Source: Sweltsa coloradensis
Taxonomy: Eukaryota; Arthropoda; Insecta; Plecoptera; Chloroperlidae
Length of the DNA stretch: 64,000 nucleotides
Direction: 5' to 3'
Assembly (NCBI GenBank): GCA_024449915.1
Contig: JAMZAV010000296.1
Span: forward strand, 434,001 to 498,000
Shown: piece after piece, positions 37,101 to 48,250 of the stretch
Numbering within the stretch: the stretch's first letter is position 1
Layout of the letters: every line of letters starts with the position of its first letter
The notes under the pieces: generated by a model
The model's input: only the letters and a program-made list of their open reading frames with translations
Told to the model about the DNA's origin: nothing
The model's database searches: none
Position numbers and translations under genes: made by a program

Positions 37101-37775
37101 CGAGTTTGCGAAGGAGAAAGAAATATGGGTTCAATAATTTTCAATTGCCTTAATACAAGCTAGAACTATGCTCTGGGGAATTTATCCCATTCTGGTGATA
37201 CCATCATATATATATTGTCTCCAGGCAATCCAAGTATGATGATGAGATAGATAAAAAGATGATGTTCATTACTGAACAATTTCTTTTGAACATTGTAGTT
37301 GGTGAGTGCGCTTTGTTGTTTCACCGAGTATATTGTTCACAGTTTTTTTCTTTCCAGTATGGAGTACATTACCCATTCATATTATCCATTGTACTCATCA
37401 AACTTTTTATTTTTGTCATCATAATAAAATGAAATATTAGTCAAAGTGACGTTTTCCACTTTGTTTCTACATCTGCATTTACACAGTATACTAATAATTG
37501 TATTTCTCAATTCTACTGATTAACTCGTTCCATGCGATTACACACATTGGCATTGTCAATCGTTCTCATTTCCCCCAATCCCTTCGATTCATTATTATTC
37601 ATTTTTTTTTGTTAATTATGAGATTTTTTAACCAGCTTTTTACATATCTTTACTATATGTCTGCAAAACTTAGGCCTACAATAACAAATGATATAATAAA
37701 TTAATGATTTTCGCAGTGTTTGATTATATTTAACTCCTGCGTTTTAATACGTTGGAATAAGGTATAATATTTAAA
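37101..37775. other. AT-rich sequence, no gene seen
   Basis: Nothing recognised. Confidence 0.5.
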
Positions 37776-37782
37776 TAAAAAA

Positions 37783-37905
37783 TACTACTCTACCGGGACT
37801 TAAACCCGGGTCTCTCGCATTCCAGGCGAGCCCTGTCGACTTGGATTAATATTAACTTTTAATTCCAGCTATTAAAGTGTTTCCTGATTCATCAAATCTA
37901 GACAC
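37783..37905 (-). mobile_element. tRNA-like core plus GGGAGTGTTTCC-type body
   Basis: On the minus strand GACCCGGGTTTAAGTCCCGG gives a T arm with a B-box-like GGTTTAAGTCC, preceded by GTCGACAGGGCTCGCCTGG. On the plus strand, to the right, AAGTGTTTCCTGATTCATCA is the degraded version of the GGGAGTGTTTCC motif. The arrangement, tRNA core antisense to the motif, is the same as at 24.5 kb. Confidence 0.55.
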
Positions 37906-38949
37906 AAGAAACACGTCAGCAGAGATCAGACACAACAAAACGGTTGCGATGGTTTGCAAATAAAACCCCGTACCATCCCCCTTAAAACTTACTAGCCGGC
38001 CCCTCTGCCCGGCAGCTTCAAGTTAATCAATTACTTATACAGCCATTCATCCGCTCGCAGCCAGCACGATGCTGAATTTCATTCACATCCATAATGGCGG
38101 AATAAACCAATAGCCGGGGGCTATACACAACACGACGTGATGAGCAGACAGCTATCCCTTCATCACAAGAAATATCTCCGGCCAGAAATTAATAATACCA
38201 AATACAAAAGCTATAATGAAAACAAATTTCGAAAAAGGGTTTGTGTTGGAAATGAAGTGTGATCTAGTTTATGTCAGAGTACACTTGTTAATGTAGGTCA
38301 AGTTGTTTTTTTGTTTCTTGGTTGAAGCTTTTGTTGCAAGCATCACAGAGAACAGACAGCAGAGAATATTCATTGTGTGTTTTTAAAACATTATCTGTAA
38401 AAAATGAGTGACTGAAGCGAAAATCATAGCGTAAAACAACAAAGATTAATTTGTTAACGTATGTTATAATAATATCTTGAGCTTTTTTACATTCAGATCT
38501 AGTTACGTTTATGTAAAGTCTACATTTTAGGTGTTCATTGTTTAGGAATACAGCAAAATTCGGTCTTAATAGTTTTACTATTATTTTATGACGGTGAAAT
38601 TTTTGTATTAAAATAACTACTACTTGTGAACTGTTCATTATTTTCTGTGTTATTTATTAAAATGTTATTTTTGTTTCAGATGAAAATCTAATCCAGTTAA
38701 GTCGAGAACAACGTACAATAACCACCAAGTCTAAATAACAAATTACCATTCACTCATTCAGCGTATGTTTGTCGATTTTAGCTAAGATTAACACCAATGA
38801 AGACTATTATAAACATGCACTTTATGTTGATAATGTTACATTTAACAATTTAAATACAAGTTAGTTAAGTTGTTCCAACCTAAATATGTGTTGTCATTAA
38901 TGACTACAACATTAAACATTAACAAAATTAAATAATTTTGGATTGTTTC
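37906..38949. other. AT-rich sequence, no confident gene
   Basis: A 116-codon minus-strand frame at 38288-38638 shows no recognisable domain. It is not supported as a gene without splice or homology evidence. Confidence 0.45.
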
Positions 38950-39232
38950 CATGTATTGTGTCACTGAAACTCACTCAAAAATAAATAAATAAATGGGAAA
39001 ACCAGATTTTGTGAGACCCGGCACCTCCACCAAATTTAGGAAATTATTTACAAATTCACTTGAACTTTAGAAAGTTTCTGATTATTCTTGAAAATAATAG
39101 TGATTTTTAAATCTATAAGCCATGCAAAATTACTCGTTTAAATGAAAACAAATAAAATTAAATGTCTCCAACCCGGCACCTCCACCAAATTTGGAAGAAA
39201 TTTAAGCTGACGCTAAAATATCATTCGGATCA
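38950..39232 (-). mobile_element. Dimeric tRNA-Ala-box element, copy A3
   Basis: Two perfect boxes on the minus strand (39172-39187 and 39017-39032), 155 bp apart. In element sense the order matches A1: GATATTTTAGCGTCAGCTT, box with GTTGGAGACA, TTTTGCATGGCTTATAG, ATAATCAGAAACTTTC, box with GTCTCACAAAATC, and TGAGTGAGTTTCAGTGACAC. A1 and A3 share both downstream signatures. Confidence 0.85.
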
Positions 39233-39297
39233 TTTCTTACCATAAAATTTAAATATGTTCTCAAAAATTAGTGCATTTCTGTACATCGTTGTTGTCA

Positions 39298-39428
39298 TAT
39301 TACTATTTAAAATTTTATTCAACCACAGTTCATTATTTTGCCTGCAATTATGTATTTCGTTTGATTTAGTTGTCATCCTTTGTAAACCAGTTTTTATTAC
39401 TAAATATGATAAACGTTGAATAAATAAT
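39298..39428 (+). mobile_element. Degraded LINE 3' tail
   Basis: TTGATTTAGTTGTCATCCTT, GTAAACCAGTTTTTATTAC and GATAAACGTTGAATAAATAA align with the LINE terminal block at 7.8 kb with many substitutions. It is an older, 5'-truncated copy of the same family. Confidence 0.7.
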
Positions 39429-40111
39429 TTGTTTGATTCGTTAATAAAGTTTGAAAAATAACTGTAATGGGAATACAAATCGTCCGTAAAATTACAATGG
39501 GGAACATGATTTGTTGAATATAAACAGGTATTTTTTTTTTGAATTTACACTTTGGTACAACGATTCTCTTCAATGTTTATGTAAGGTTGTTCTGTAGAGC
39601 CACACTCATGTCACAACTCAATTTGTATGGAAATACATACATATCTTCAGGAAGACTCGCACTGTATATTGTATGAGGCGTAGTCCCAGCCTGCCGTTGT
39701 ATGCCAGTAGTTATCTCAAGAGTAGCATGACATGAGCCTATTACACCGCGCGGTACAGCACTGTACATGAATGTGAGGCACAGTGGTGCAAGAGGTGAGC
39801 TCGATGTGATTCATGCTATAATGTTCATACACAGGACTGTCCGCTCATTATAATTTATTAGGGCAAATTGAAGGAGCCAGATGTTTGCCAGTGTAAGGAC
39901 AAGGGGCAGAATACTTACGTTGACTTCTAGTGGGTTAGATTATTCATAATTTTGGTATTAGTATTGTTATTAAAGGGTAAAGTTTAATACAATGTTGGAC
40001 ATTTCAAGTTCACTGAAACGCAGATATAATAGAAAAATAAACAGCGTTTAATCTATTTGGTAATTTTTTTTTATATTTCATTATTTTTCATAATTAATAT
40101 AAGATAGTTCT
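39429..40111. other. AT-rich sequence, no gene seen
   Basis: Nothing recognised. Confidence 0.5.
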
Positions 40112-40145
40112 ACGGGAGTGTTTCCTGACTAACCAAATCGAGAAA
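40112..40145 (+). repeat. GGGAGTGTTTCC dispersed motif
   Basis: ACGGGAGTGTTTCCTGACTA, then ACCAAATCGAGAAATAAAAG. Matches the copy at 43.93 kb almost exactly over 35 bp. Confidence 0.65.
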
Positions 40146-41177
40146 TAAAAGATAGCTTTTAAACAAAGTTATCGACTGGAAACTCTGCGCACCGATGTCA
40201 AAAATTACTTAGGTGTGTCTTACACTTGAAGGTAAATGCAAATTATAACTTAATTCTTTATCATATTATACGATTCGCATACGTGATACATTTTCATTAT
40301 TAATTAAAATTTTAAACAGAAACAGAGATTCACAAATAACATAGTTTATATTTTCGCACCAATCCTCAAACGGGGGAGAGGAGGGGGGGGGGGAGAGGTA
40401 GACGTTTTTTGGTTGTCAGATAATGTGAAAAATGTATATTTTAATGCTGCTTGCCTTTAATCAGTATTCCAAACGCGTTTAATCATTCTTCGATGTAGGC
40501 TAGGCTAGTTGATGTGAATTGTAGTTGATGTGACAGGTTCGAGAATGAAACGCACAACAGCCCTGTGACTGTGAGCCTACCCGCGCGTGCATTGAAGGTA
40601 GACACACGCATACCACGCACTTTCTAGGCCGATGCGTGTGTACGTACTTGCACGCGAATAAGAATGCGTGCTTATGCCACCGCCAAGATGGATTAGGTTT
40701 CAACTCAACATAATCAAATATATGTGTTTGAAGTTGGTGTTTGTCATAACATCAACATTGAAGCGTTGAATAGAAATTTCATTTCCGTCGTGTTGAACGT
40801 ATTATTCCGGCGTTATTATTGTCGAAAACCTTTTGTTCTTGTGCTAACTCCATTGAATTGCTTTCACCACTTAGTTTTAATGAAATTCAGGCTGGAAGAC
40901 TAACTCACCTCTAAGCCCTTATTGCCGTCTCATCTGTATACGAAAGTTGGTTGTTTTTTCTCTCAGACACAACACACCACGAAGCTGTTGGTTGTTTTGC
41001 TTGAAACTGTTCTTGTTATTGCTGGTAAGACGTTCGCCTGGTTTTTGTGTCTGAGCCGGGTCGATGTTATTGGACTTGGTGACGAAGCTGTTGACAAAGC
41101 TTACTCGGGGGTTCGCTAACGAAGACAGTGCCAGGCGAGCGGAGCGGCTGCCGTCGGGCATCGCAATCCAAATCCAA
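40146..41177. other. Unassigned sequence, poly-G run
   Basis: Contains GGGGGGGGGGG near 40384-40392. At 40900-41180 the sequence is GC-richer with frames on both strands and no recognised product. Confidence 0.4.
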
Positions 41178-41178
41178 T

Positions 41179-41340
41179 ATGGCGTCTGTTATTGACGCGC
41201 ATCTCAGATGCATGTCTTGGAAGTTTCTTAGCTGTAGAGGTCTTTGTTTCAAAGTATCAGGCAGAAAAACGCGGGGTCCATTGTTGGTTGTGGGTTTTCT
41301 ATTCTTTGTTAGACTTTTCTTTAGGTTTAGTGACGCATAA
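41179..41340 (+). CDS. Weak candidate: short ORF, possible first exon
   Basis: I do not recognise this product. The ATG sits in the context CCAATATGGCGTC, a good metazoan start context that also resembles a YY1-type initiator. It lies at the end of a GC-richer block (GCGAGCGGAGCGGCTGCCGT just upstream). The frame runs 53 codons to a TAA. Residues 1-20 are mixed polar with three Cys in the first 25; the C-terminal half is hydrophobic (LLVVGFLFFVRLFF), like one membrane segment. A possible splice donor, AAAGTATCAG, lies inside the frame near 41251, so the true exon could be shorter. Overlapping frames on both strands reduce confidence. Chance is the leading alternative. Confidence 0.15.
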   Translation: MASVIDAHLRCMSWKFLSCRGLCFKVSGRKTRGPLLVVGFLFFVRLFFRFSDA

Positions 41341-41654
41341 TAAAAAAATTGACGTTATTTATAATCGGATTTCAGATCATTACTTCAAAGGGAAGGTAAA
41401 GTAAGTGCTGCTTTTTCAAATGTGAAAATCATACTTTGCGTACGTCAATTTGAAATCTTTTCTTGTACGAGACGCAATATAAACATATAAATCTGCGTGT
41501 AAAAAATATTTTTTTAGTGAGAAAACTGCCCCTCTTCAGCCTAACAAGATATTTTGGACTTGTGAAGAGAATGTCCAAGGGCTGTTTAATGAAACTAAAT
41601 CCCTTGAATTCGCACAAATAACTCAAGGAAACCTTTGAAAAACATTAAGTCAAG
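41341..41654. other. AT-rich sequence, no gene seen
   Basis: Nothing recognised. Confidence 0.45.
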
Positions 41655-41705
41655 ATTGCTAGTGGCGGGATTGGAACCCGCGACCTCTTGATTCAGAGTC
41701 GACAC
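41655..41705 (-). mobile_element. tRNA-like 3' half
   Basis: On the minus strand GTCGCGGGTTCCAATCCCGC is a well-paired T arm with a B box (GGTTCCAATCC), preceded by CTCTGAATCAAGAG as an anticodon-like stem and GTCGA. The D arm and acceptor stem are missing. The GTCGA..AAT..GAG/GAC..T-arm layout resembles the cores at 24.57 and 37.82 kb. Confidence 0.55.
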
Positions 41706-43430
41706 ATTACGATGGTCACCACTGTCGGTAATCAAGCAGTGTGTATCAATAACATCAAATGTTGGTTGCCATTAAGGAATGTCTTATGACTGCAACCACA
41801 GTTGTATCTTAGTTGATGTCGTCCTTTGTGTTTCTTATGTATGCGGGTTACGGTAATCGAGATACTAATGCGCTTTTTGTTTCAGGTTCGACGAGCATCC
41901 AATTAGTGGGACTTTATTAGAGGAAACAGACAGCACAAGAGTATATTTTATTCCCCTCGCCTTTTAAACCCGTTTTGAATTAGACTTTGTGATTTGGCTT
42001 GAATTTTTAAAAAAAAATTATAGAAAACATTTGAAATTTAAAAAATTATATATTTTTCAAAATGTACGTACAACTTTTGTTTAGAGTACGAAATATACTT
42101 TTTATCGTTTAAATATTCATTTTGAACGAATTGCCATTTGTTATGCAAAACTATATTTTATGTTCCACTTACGGAAAAAGTAACCATGCATGCATAATAG
42201 CCAAAGGTCTGACTGTATAGAGGTATCTAAGTTTACAAGTCCCTCTGACAAACACAGCTCGACCCAGCCGTGCTGGTTTTCCTCAAAATTTCCCATAATA
42301 ATTTAACAATGTCAGCATCTCGCTACTTTCAACGTAGAGTCCAATTAACCAACAAAAGCACGGATGCAGCTTAACCCATTTCTCTTTGAAGCGGCCACGA
42401 ATACCACGGAGCTGTTTGTGAAATATGATAATGTATTCTAGCTCCGGAGCGGAGCACCACATAGCCACACAGCTGCGCCGGCCGGTTATGATTCGTAGGC
42501 CAGAACAAACACCAATAATATCGGATCTGGTCTTTCAAACAAGACACAGAAAACAGGAACAGCACGGATGAATTATATGATTTGCATGAGAAGCGGAATA
42601 ATTTCAAGCAAAACAACCGATTGGGTTGGTTGAGCTCCCAGACTGGGAGCCATGATGCAGGTTACGTTCAAAACATGTTGTGTAGTTGATAGCTCGAAAG
42701 TCTAGATCCGAAATACTGAAATCACTCATCTTGTATACACCTGTTTCAACAGATACGTTTTCATCTTTTCTTTTCTTTTATGTGGTAGACGATCATCGAC
42801 TTAAGACTCATTCTTAAATAGAAACGAAACAACATGCACTCCACACAAATATCGTAGTTATTGCAAAATTAAAGCCATATACGTCAAATTCCGTATCCTG
42901 ATAAATGTGAGATTAAAGCGACGAATTTAGCTTTTATGTATTTCTATCTATATTTATCAATAAACTGTGTAACTGGCTTTAATATAACCCCTTCAACATT
43001 GGCTTATAGAAAATTAAACATATATCAACATTATTAGTTTATAAATAATGATTTTATGTTGATGTACAAATTACAGCCACAATTAAGGTTCCAGCTGAAA
43101 CACTTTCTTACACCTTTGATAATATTGCAATTTTAAGTTTGTTTTTTGTTTAAGCGTATAATAATGTTTTGATTTTGTAAAATATGTGTAATCTAAAGTG
43201 TATTGATATTTATTTGGAGTGTGTAATTTTCACATACCCACGTGTAACAAGATTTTGAAGGAAAATCCAATGTTTCATACATATAGGCTACGACACTGTT
43301 TAATTCAATTTGTGCCATGGAAACAAAACTATATTGTATTGTGTATGTAAAATACTGTTGTCAAAATTGGAAAACTACCAGAACTAATTATATAAACTTG
43401 TTTTCTGCCAGTCGCTTGATTTCTATGTGT
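41706..43430. other. AT-rich sequence, no gene seen
   Basis: Only short frames without motifs. Confidence 0.5.
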
Positions 43431-43432
43431 AC

Positions 43433-43524
43433 AGGTGTTTGTTTGTGTGTTCTTAGGGTGTGCGTTGCAGCAGCCGTGTGTTCTGGTGTTTGTGTGTTCT
43501 CAGGGTGTGCGTTGCAGCAGCCGC
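43433..43524. repeat. Two-copy 47-bp tandem duplication
   Basis: AGGGTGTGCGTTGCAGCAGCC occurs near 43455 and 43502, with related GTGTTTGTGTGTTCT before each copy. The frame that crosses it repeats the same peptide and is not evidence of a gene. Confidence 0.85.
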
Positions 43525-43850
43525 GCGTGCGTTCTTGTCTCTCCTCTATAGTAAAACTATGTAAATATAAACGATACGCCCCGGCATGCAGACTGCCGGG
43601 TCATTGTACTTTACTCTGCTTTGTCAATCTCATCTCCTCGATCGATTGTTTCCACTCTCGTCTCATCAACACTTCCTGATGCCCCAAACAAGATAATTAG
43701 ATCTTGAACAACGGTCTTCTTTCCTCGATCTGGTGAAACTTTACCTTGCAATGATTTGATGAATTAAAGCACAATACGGCAATTAATCATTGATGGGGGA
43801 AAGCAAAAATCAATGTCCATTTGCTGTTTCCAGCATTGTTAATATTGAAT
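43525..43850. other. Unassigned sequence
   Basis: Nothing recognised. Confidence 0.45.
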
Positions 43851-43970
43851 ACAATTCTGAAATTTAAAAAAAATCTATCCCGATCGGAATTTTTTTAACT
43901 TCTGAATTGTAGAAATATTAATAATTCCACATACGGGAGTGTTTCCGGACTAACCAAATTGAGAAATTCC
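43851..43970 (+). mobile_element. Fold-back element lacking the tRNA core, with GGGAGTGTTTCC motif
   Basis: Arms 43851-43876 (ACAATTCTGAAATTTAAAAA..) and 43885-43910 (..TTTTTTTAACTTCTGAATTGT) are inverted repeats separated by only a few bases (CCCGATCGG). The right arm matches the right arm of the 24.5-kb element (GGATTTTTTAATTTCTGGAG). ACGGGAGTGTTTCCGGACTA then ACCAAATTGAGAAAT follows at 43933. It looks like the 24.5-kb element with its tRNA-like centre removed. Confidence 0.6.
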
Positions 43971-44222
43971 AGCATTGTGTCTTGGTGTGGCAAAAATGTA
44001 TTTTCAGAAGCTGTTTTGTACCGGTTTGGGAAAACTGTTATTAATTTCAGTCACCGGGAAAACTTGGAAGAAATAATTTGTTTTTTTCTTTCACGAAATA
44101 ACAGTTATACCCTATTCAGGGTTTATCGCCGTACTTTTCCTCATTCCTTTGTTATTTGAATTCTGAATTTAATACAAAAATGGTTATATAAAATACAACC
44201 CACAAATTTTATAAATTCCATT

Positions 44223-44256
44223 TACAGGAGTGTTTCCGACTAATGTGATAGATAAA
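44223..44256 (+). repeat. GGGAGTGTTTCC dispersed motif, degraded
   Basis: ACAGGAGTGTTTCCGACTAA follows AATTTTATAAATTCCATTT, the same lead-in (TAATAATTCCACAT) as the 43.93-kb copy. Confidence 0.5.
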
Positions 44257-45185
44257 AATGTTTTTTACGTTTACGTTGATATATATGTATATATATTTTT
44301 TAAATGGTAAATTCTTGTTTTAAAAGTTGTTTAAAACCATGAGTTCAATTCAGTTCAATTATCAAAATGTAAGCTACTCCCTTCGACACTTTCCTTCCAT
44401 TTCCAAATCTAATGTGTCATGTTTCGGATTTTAATTTTAATAATGTTCATCGCTCTACTATCAAACATTGTGAAAGAGCACGCATGAAACGTTAATGAAT
44501 TGACGTCGTTTATACAAAAGAATATGTCAAGTCAACTCCATTTTCAACCCACCATCATCTAGCGATATTCTTACCCATATAGTGTGCTTCTCAGAAATGA
44601 CTGCACCTCAATCTCTTTGTCACCCATTCATCTGGTTTAAGCGTTTCCCCCCATAGTAGGCCTACACACAACTCTCTTCTTTTGAGTTTACAAACTACGT
44701 CGGCAGTGGAACACAAAGCATAAGTACATTCAAACAATTGGCTTGGCTTGATGTACTAGACATAATAGGCCCATACGCATAGGCAAATCATTTACGGCAA
44801 TCATAAGTTAACAACAGCCTAGAATTACAACCTACACGATCACTCCATAAAACGTGTTTTGAAAGCACAAAATACAATTATTGATACTGCATTATTGATC
44901 ACTGAAAATAAATTAAAAACTTGTACAGATAAATTAACTATAGTAATCTCCTCAAGGGAATGTTTTTCTTGTTTAGTAGCAAATATTGTTAGGTTGTCAT
45001 TTCAGTAGACGGAGTGAAGTCTCATGGTTTACAATCAAGGCTATGGGAGTGTCCAAAAGAGAGGGCGAAGTTACTTTTTTATTTTGCTATTTCTTTATTG
45101 TTTTTGTAATTATGTTTTTCTTCTTTTTCAGCTACTACAAAGACAAATACAAAATTTGGAAGAATCCGTTTCTTTTCACTGTTAA
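44257..45185. other. AT-rich sequence, no gene seen
   Basis: A frame at 44986-45369 runs into the box-containing tandem repeat below and owes its repetitive C-terminus (FRFWWRCRV twice) to it. Confidence 0.5.
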
Positions 45186-45520
45186 AATTTCGCTGTTGGT
45201 AGAAGTGCCGTGTTTGAGGGTAATAATACTTAAAATGCGTTTTGTTTGTGATTTTAAATTTCGATTTTGGTGGAGGTGCCGGGTTTTAAGGGATATACAA
45301 CTTAAAATGCGTTGTGTTTGTGATTTGGAATTTCGATTTTGGTGGAGGTGCCGGGTATTTATATGTTAGGTTTTAGGCTATCACAGGATCACCAAAAACA
45401 TTTTGTATCATCCTTATCAAAAGGCAATGACAACAAAAACGCGTAAATCGGAAGTAGTGGTCGGTATTTATCATGAGACGTGACATAATTATGCACAAAC
45501 AGACGGACGAGGCAAAGAAA
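45186..45520 (+). mobile_element. Tandem 71-bp tRNA-Ala-box units with shared 3' flank
   Basis: Three boxes at 45197 (degenerate), 45268 and 45340 (both perfect), spaced 71 and 72 bp. Each unit carries CTTAAAATGCGTT, TTTGTGATTT and TTTCGATTTTGGTGGAGG. Downstream of the last box, ACAGGATCACC, TGTATCATCCTTATC, TATTTATCATGAGACGTGAC and CACAAACAGACGGACG align with sequence after the single box at 48.34 kb. Together these define subfamily C. Confidence 0.8.
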
Positions 45521-45564
45521 TTGATGCTTATTGGGGAATAATAAGGTTTAAGGACGACGTTAAA

Positions 45565-45669
45565 ATGGCATCTCTCAGCATTCTCTTACTCTGGCTTATT
45601 GTGGTGATTTCCCTCGTATTAGCTATACCACGTGGGCTACGCGTGTCAAAATCCCTTGCATGGCGCTAG
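45565..45669 (+). CDS. Weak candidate: 34-residue peptide with signal-like N-terminus
   Basis: Not recognised. The ATG context is TTAAAATGGCA. Residues 1-20 (MASLSILLLWLIVVISLVLA) have the charge-poor start, long hydrophobic core and small residue at -1 of a eukaryotic signal peptide. The remaining 14 residues are basic (Arg23, Arg26, Lys29, Arg34) and end in a TAG. It could be a short secreted peptide, the first exon of a longer secreted protein, or chance. The second half overlaps dispersed repeat Q, whose other copy at 37 kb does not keep the frame, and this argues against a conserved gene. Confidence 0.2.
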   Translation: MASLSILLLWLIVVISLVLAIPRGLRVSKSLAWR

Positions 45670-45785
45670 ATGGATCATGACAGACAAACACGAAGGTAGA
45701 TGGGGGCAGGAAAAGTTCATCCCTTTGACCCTTTTAACTCCGAGTCAAGCCACGCACACAATGGAAAGTGCTTCCAATGTCAAAC
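45600..45785 (-). repeat. Dispersed repeat Q, copy 2
   Basis: Reverse complement carries GCGTGGCTTGACTCGGAGTT, AAAAGGGTCAAAGGGATG, CTACCTTCGTGTTTGTCTGT and CACGTGGTATAGCTAA, in the same order as copy 1 at 36.94-37.10 kb. Confidence 0.6.
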
Positions 45786-48250
45786 GAAGTAGACGCGTAT
45801 TTGTATCGACAGCTTTAGACTGATTTTAGTCTCTCTGTGTGTATATAAAGGTAGGCACTTGTTAAGTTACGTGAGAAGGTCTATAGGGCGATGCACTCAC
45901 AAATGTACATACAATTATTATATTTACACACAGTCTCTAACACAAACACACGTTACATGTACATTTATTTATATTAAATGTTCAAAGTCATCTTCATACT
46001 TTAAATATTGTATATTCCGTAAATGCAAATGTGTAATGTGAAGTGCACTTGTGGAACGTAGTCCTGTTGTAATTTAGCTCCAAGGTAAATTGTTATTAAA
46101 ATAAACACATCCACCATGTACGTACAAAGGAATTTTGACGAATCACACTTTTTCAACACAATACTTTTCTGGTGATTCAAAATTGCCTCTGTTGACCGAA
46201 TGACCTGTTAAACCCACCTATCCTTCCAAAGCCGGAGTCTATAGTTTGTATGTAATGTTACCAAAAAAAAAGTCCTACTACATATTGTTAATACTCTAAA
46301 TGTAATTAATTTTATCCCTCTGAAGAGTCCAACTTATCTTGCTAAAAGTTGAGATTTGTAACGTTTACAGCCAATAGATCGAAAAACCGCCTGATATTTA
46401 GTCAGACTAACCCTAGTTGAACTGAACTCAGGTGTAGCTGTATGTTTGTACTGAGTAGGACCCCAAGGAAGGTAGGCCTTATAACGGCCACTCTGTGTCT
46501 CTGGGACTTGACTTGGTGCGAGTCCAACAACTCTGATGGAATCGCTCCCTGGTGATGAATGTGAGTTGGCTGTGAGCAGAATGCCGAGGTTGACTGAATT
46601 TGAGGTGGCTGTGAGCAGAATCCTCATGGTTGTAGTTCTAGGGCGCGTTCTAGAAGCGTGCTGATAACGATCTACTACACAGTTTACTTAATTCCAAGAC
46701 TGTCAGATCTCAAACTCGAGCACAAACTAACTGTCTTGAAATCACTAATGATAATCGACACGCAACCAACAAAAAAACTCGAGTACATTTCTTGTGTGTT
46801 AATTGATCATCGCAGTTATTAATTAATACCTTAATAATCTTCGTGTTAAATACTATCCTAGGTGTTTTTGCATAATTGATGAACGGAATTTACAAAAAAT
46901 TATAATCATTTTTATTTCAATTAAAAAGTCTCGCAACACTTTTAAAATGTATCTTGAACATGCGACGCAAGAAATATTGTACTGCTTATGTTAAAATGCG
47001 ATTCTTAATAGTTGATCATGTCAGCATGACGGATCTTACTATGCCAGATTCTTATACCACGTCGACCATATAAGGGGTAATGGCGGCCATTTTAATAACT
47101 TTTTTTAAAATCATGGTTCTATGTTTGTGTTTCTAGTATTCGAGTTGGGCGTAACCTTTTTTTATAATATATTGGATATATTGCAAAGATCAATCAATAT
47201 TATTGACCTGGGATGACGGAAACAATAACTTTGGTTTTGTCATGAAACAACGGTGCTATTAATAAGAACAACATTCCAGACCAGCCATTAATGTGAGCAA
47301 TAAACTTGTTGCCGGAACCGGAATACAATAAACTGCGACTATTAATTATTATTGTTGCTGGTTATATATTGGTGGAGTCATTCCATGATATTTCTACTTC
47401 GCACTAACCTAAATGTGTTTATAGAATGTGTACATTGTATTTTCAGTTCTACGTATGAAGACTTGTATTTCTTTATCATGGTATAAAATCGTATTACAAT
47501 AATAAATACTGCTTTAGTTTTCTACGAAGGCAATGCAGTCCAGAGAGATCACAGAACTCAAAACCCCAACGTCCAAACCGTGCGTGCGCGTTCATCATGA
47601 CTCATTTGATTTGGACATAGACCTTAATTGTTTTAAAATAATGATTATTGGATCGAATCTCGTATAACGCATCAATTATTTTCTTTAATACCCTTAATTT
47701 CCAACCATCTGCACTCATCGTCTTTTAACAGAATTATTACATAAATGAAGATAAAAACAAAGACCATCACCAGCCACGCCTATAATGTTATTTTGAGAGG
47801 CATCCATGCTGTTTGTTTTTTAATCGCGATAAAACACAACTGGGCACAGGGTTTGTAAATGTGAGGGGGGGGGGGGGTAATAGGCGTAGTGACGAGTGTA
47901 TTTTTCTGTCGGTTTTCAAACTTCGATTTGATCCGTCCAACTCTACCCAACCCTCTCTACTGCGCATGTCCGCGCCCGAGCTGACACTGACGTATAGACG
48001 GCCCTTCATAATCCTCGCTCACGTCATAGTCGTCTGCAGCGCTGTTAACTGCCACGCCTGGATAACTTATTGAAACTATTGTGTAATGTATTATCACGTA
48101 GCCTGCGTGGTTGGAGGCCACCTCGTGCGTGAGGTGAGGGGATCCCCGGGGAGGATGTCTGAAGACGACAGAGAAACGTTATTCACCAACCTCTGAAGGC
48201 GTAATCGCGTTGTTCAGTGGGTTCTATTACAAGTATTTCAAACAACAACT
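45786..48250. other. AT-rich sequence, one GC-richer block, no confident gene
   Basis: At 46334-46627 (-) a frame carries an internal duplication (RILLTATSNSVN / GILLTANSHSSP) from a short tandem repeat near 46560-46625. At 47860-48200 the sequence is GC-richer, with a poly-G run (~47863-47877) and short frames on both strands; none is recognised. Confidence 0.45.

Noticed and set aside
44986..45369. 127-codon frame with repeated FRFWWRCRV
   Set aside because: The repeat is the 71-bp box-bearing DNA unit read in frame, not a protein repeat with independent support.
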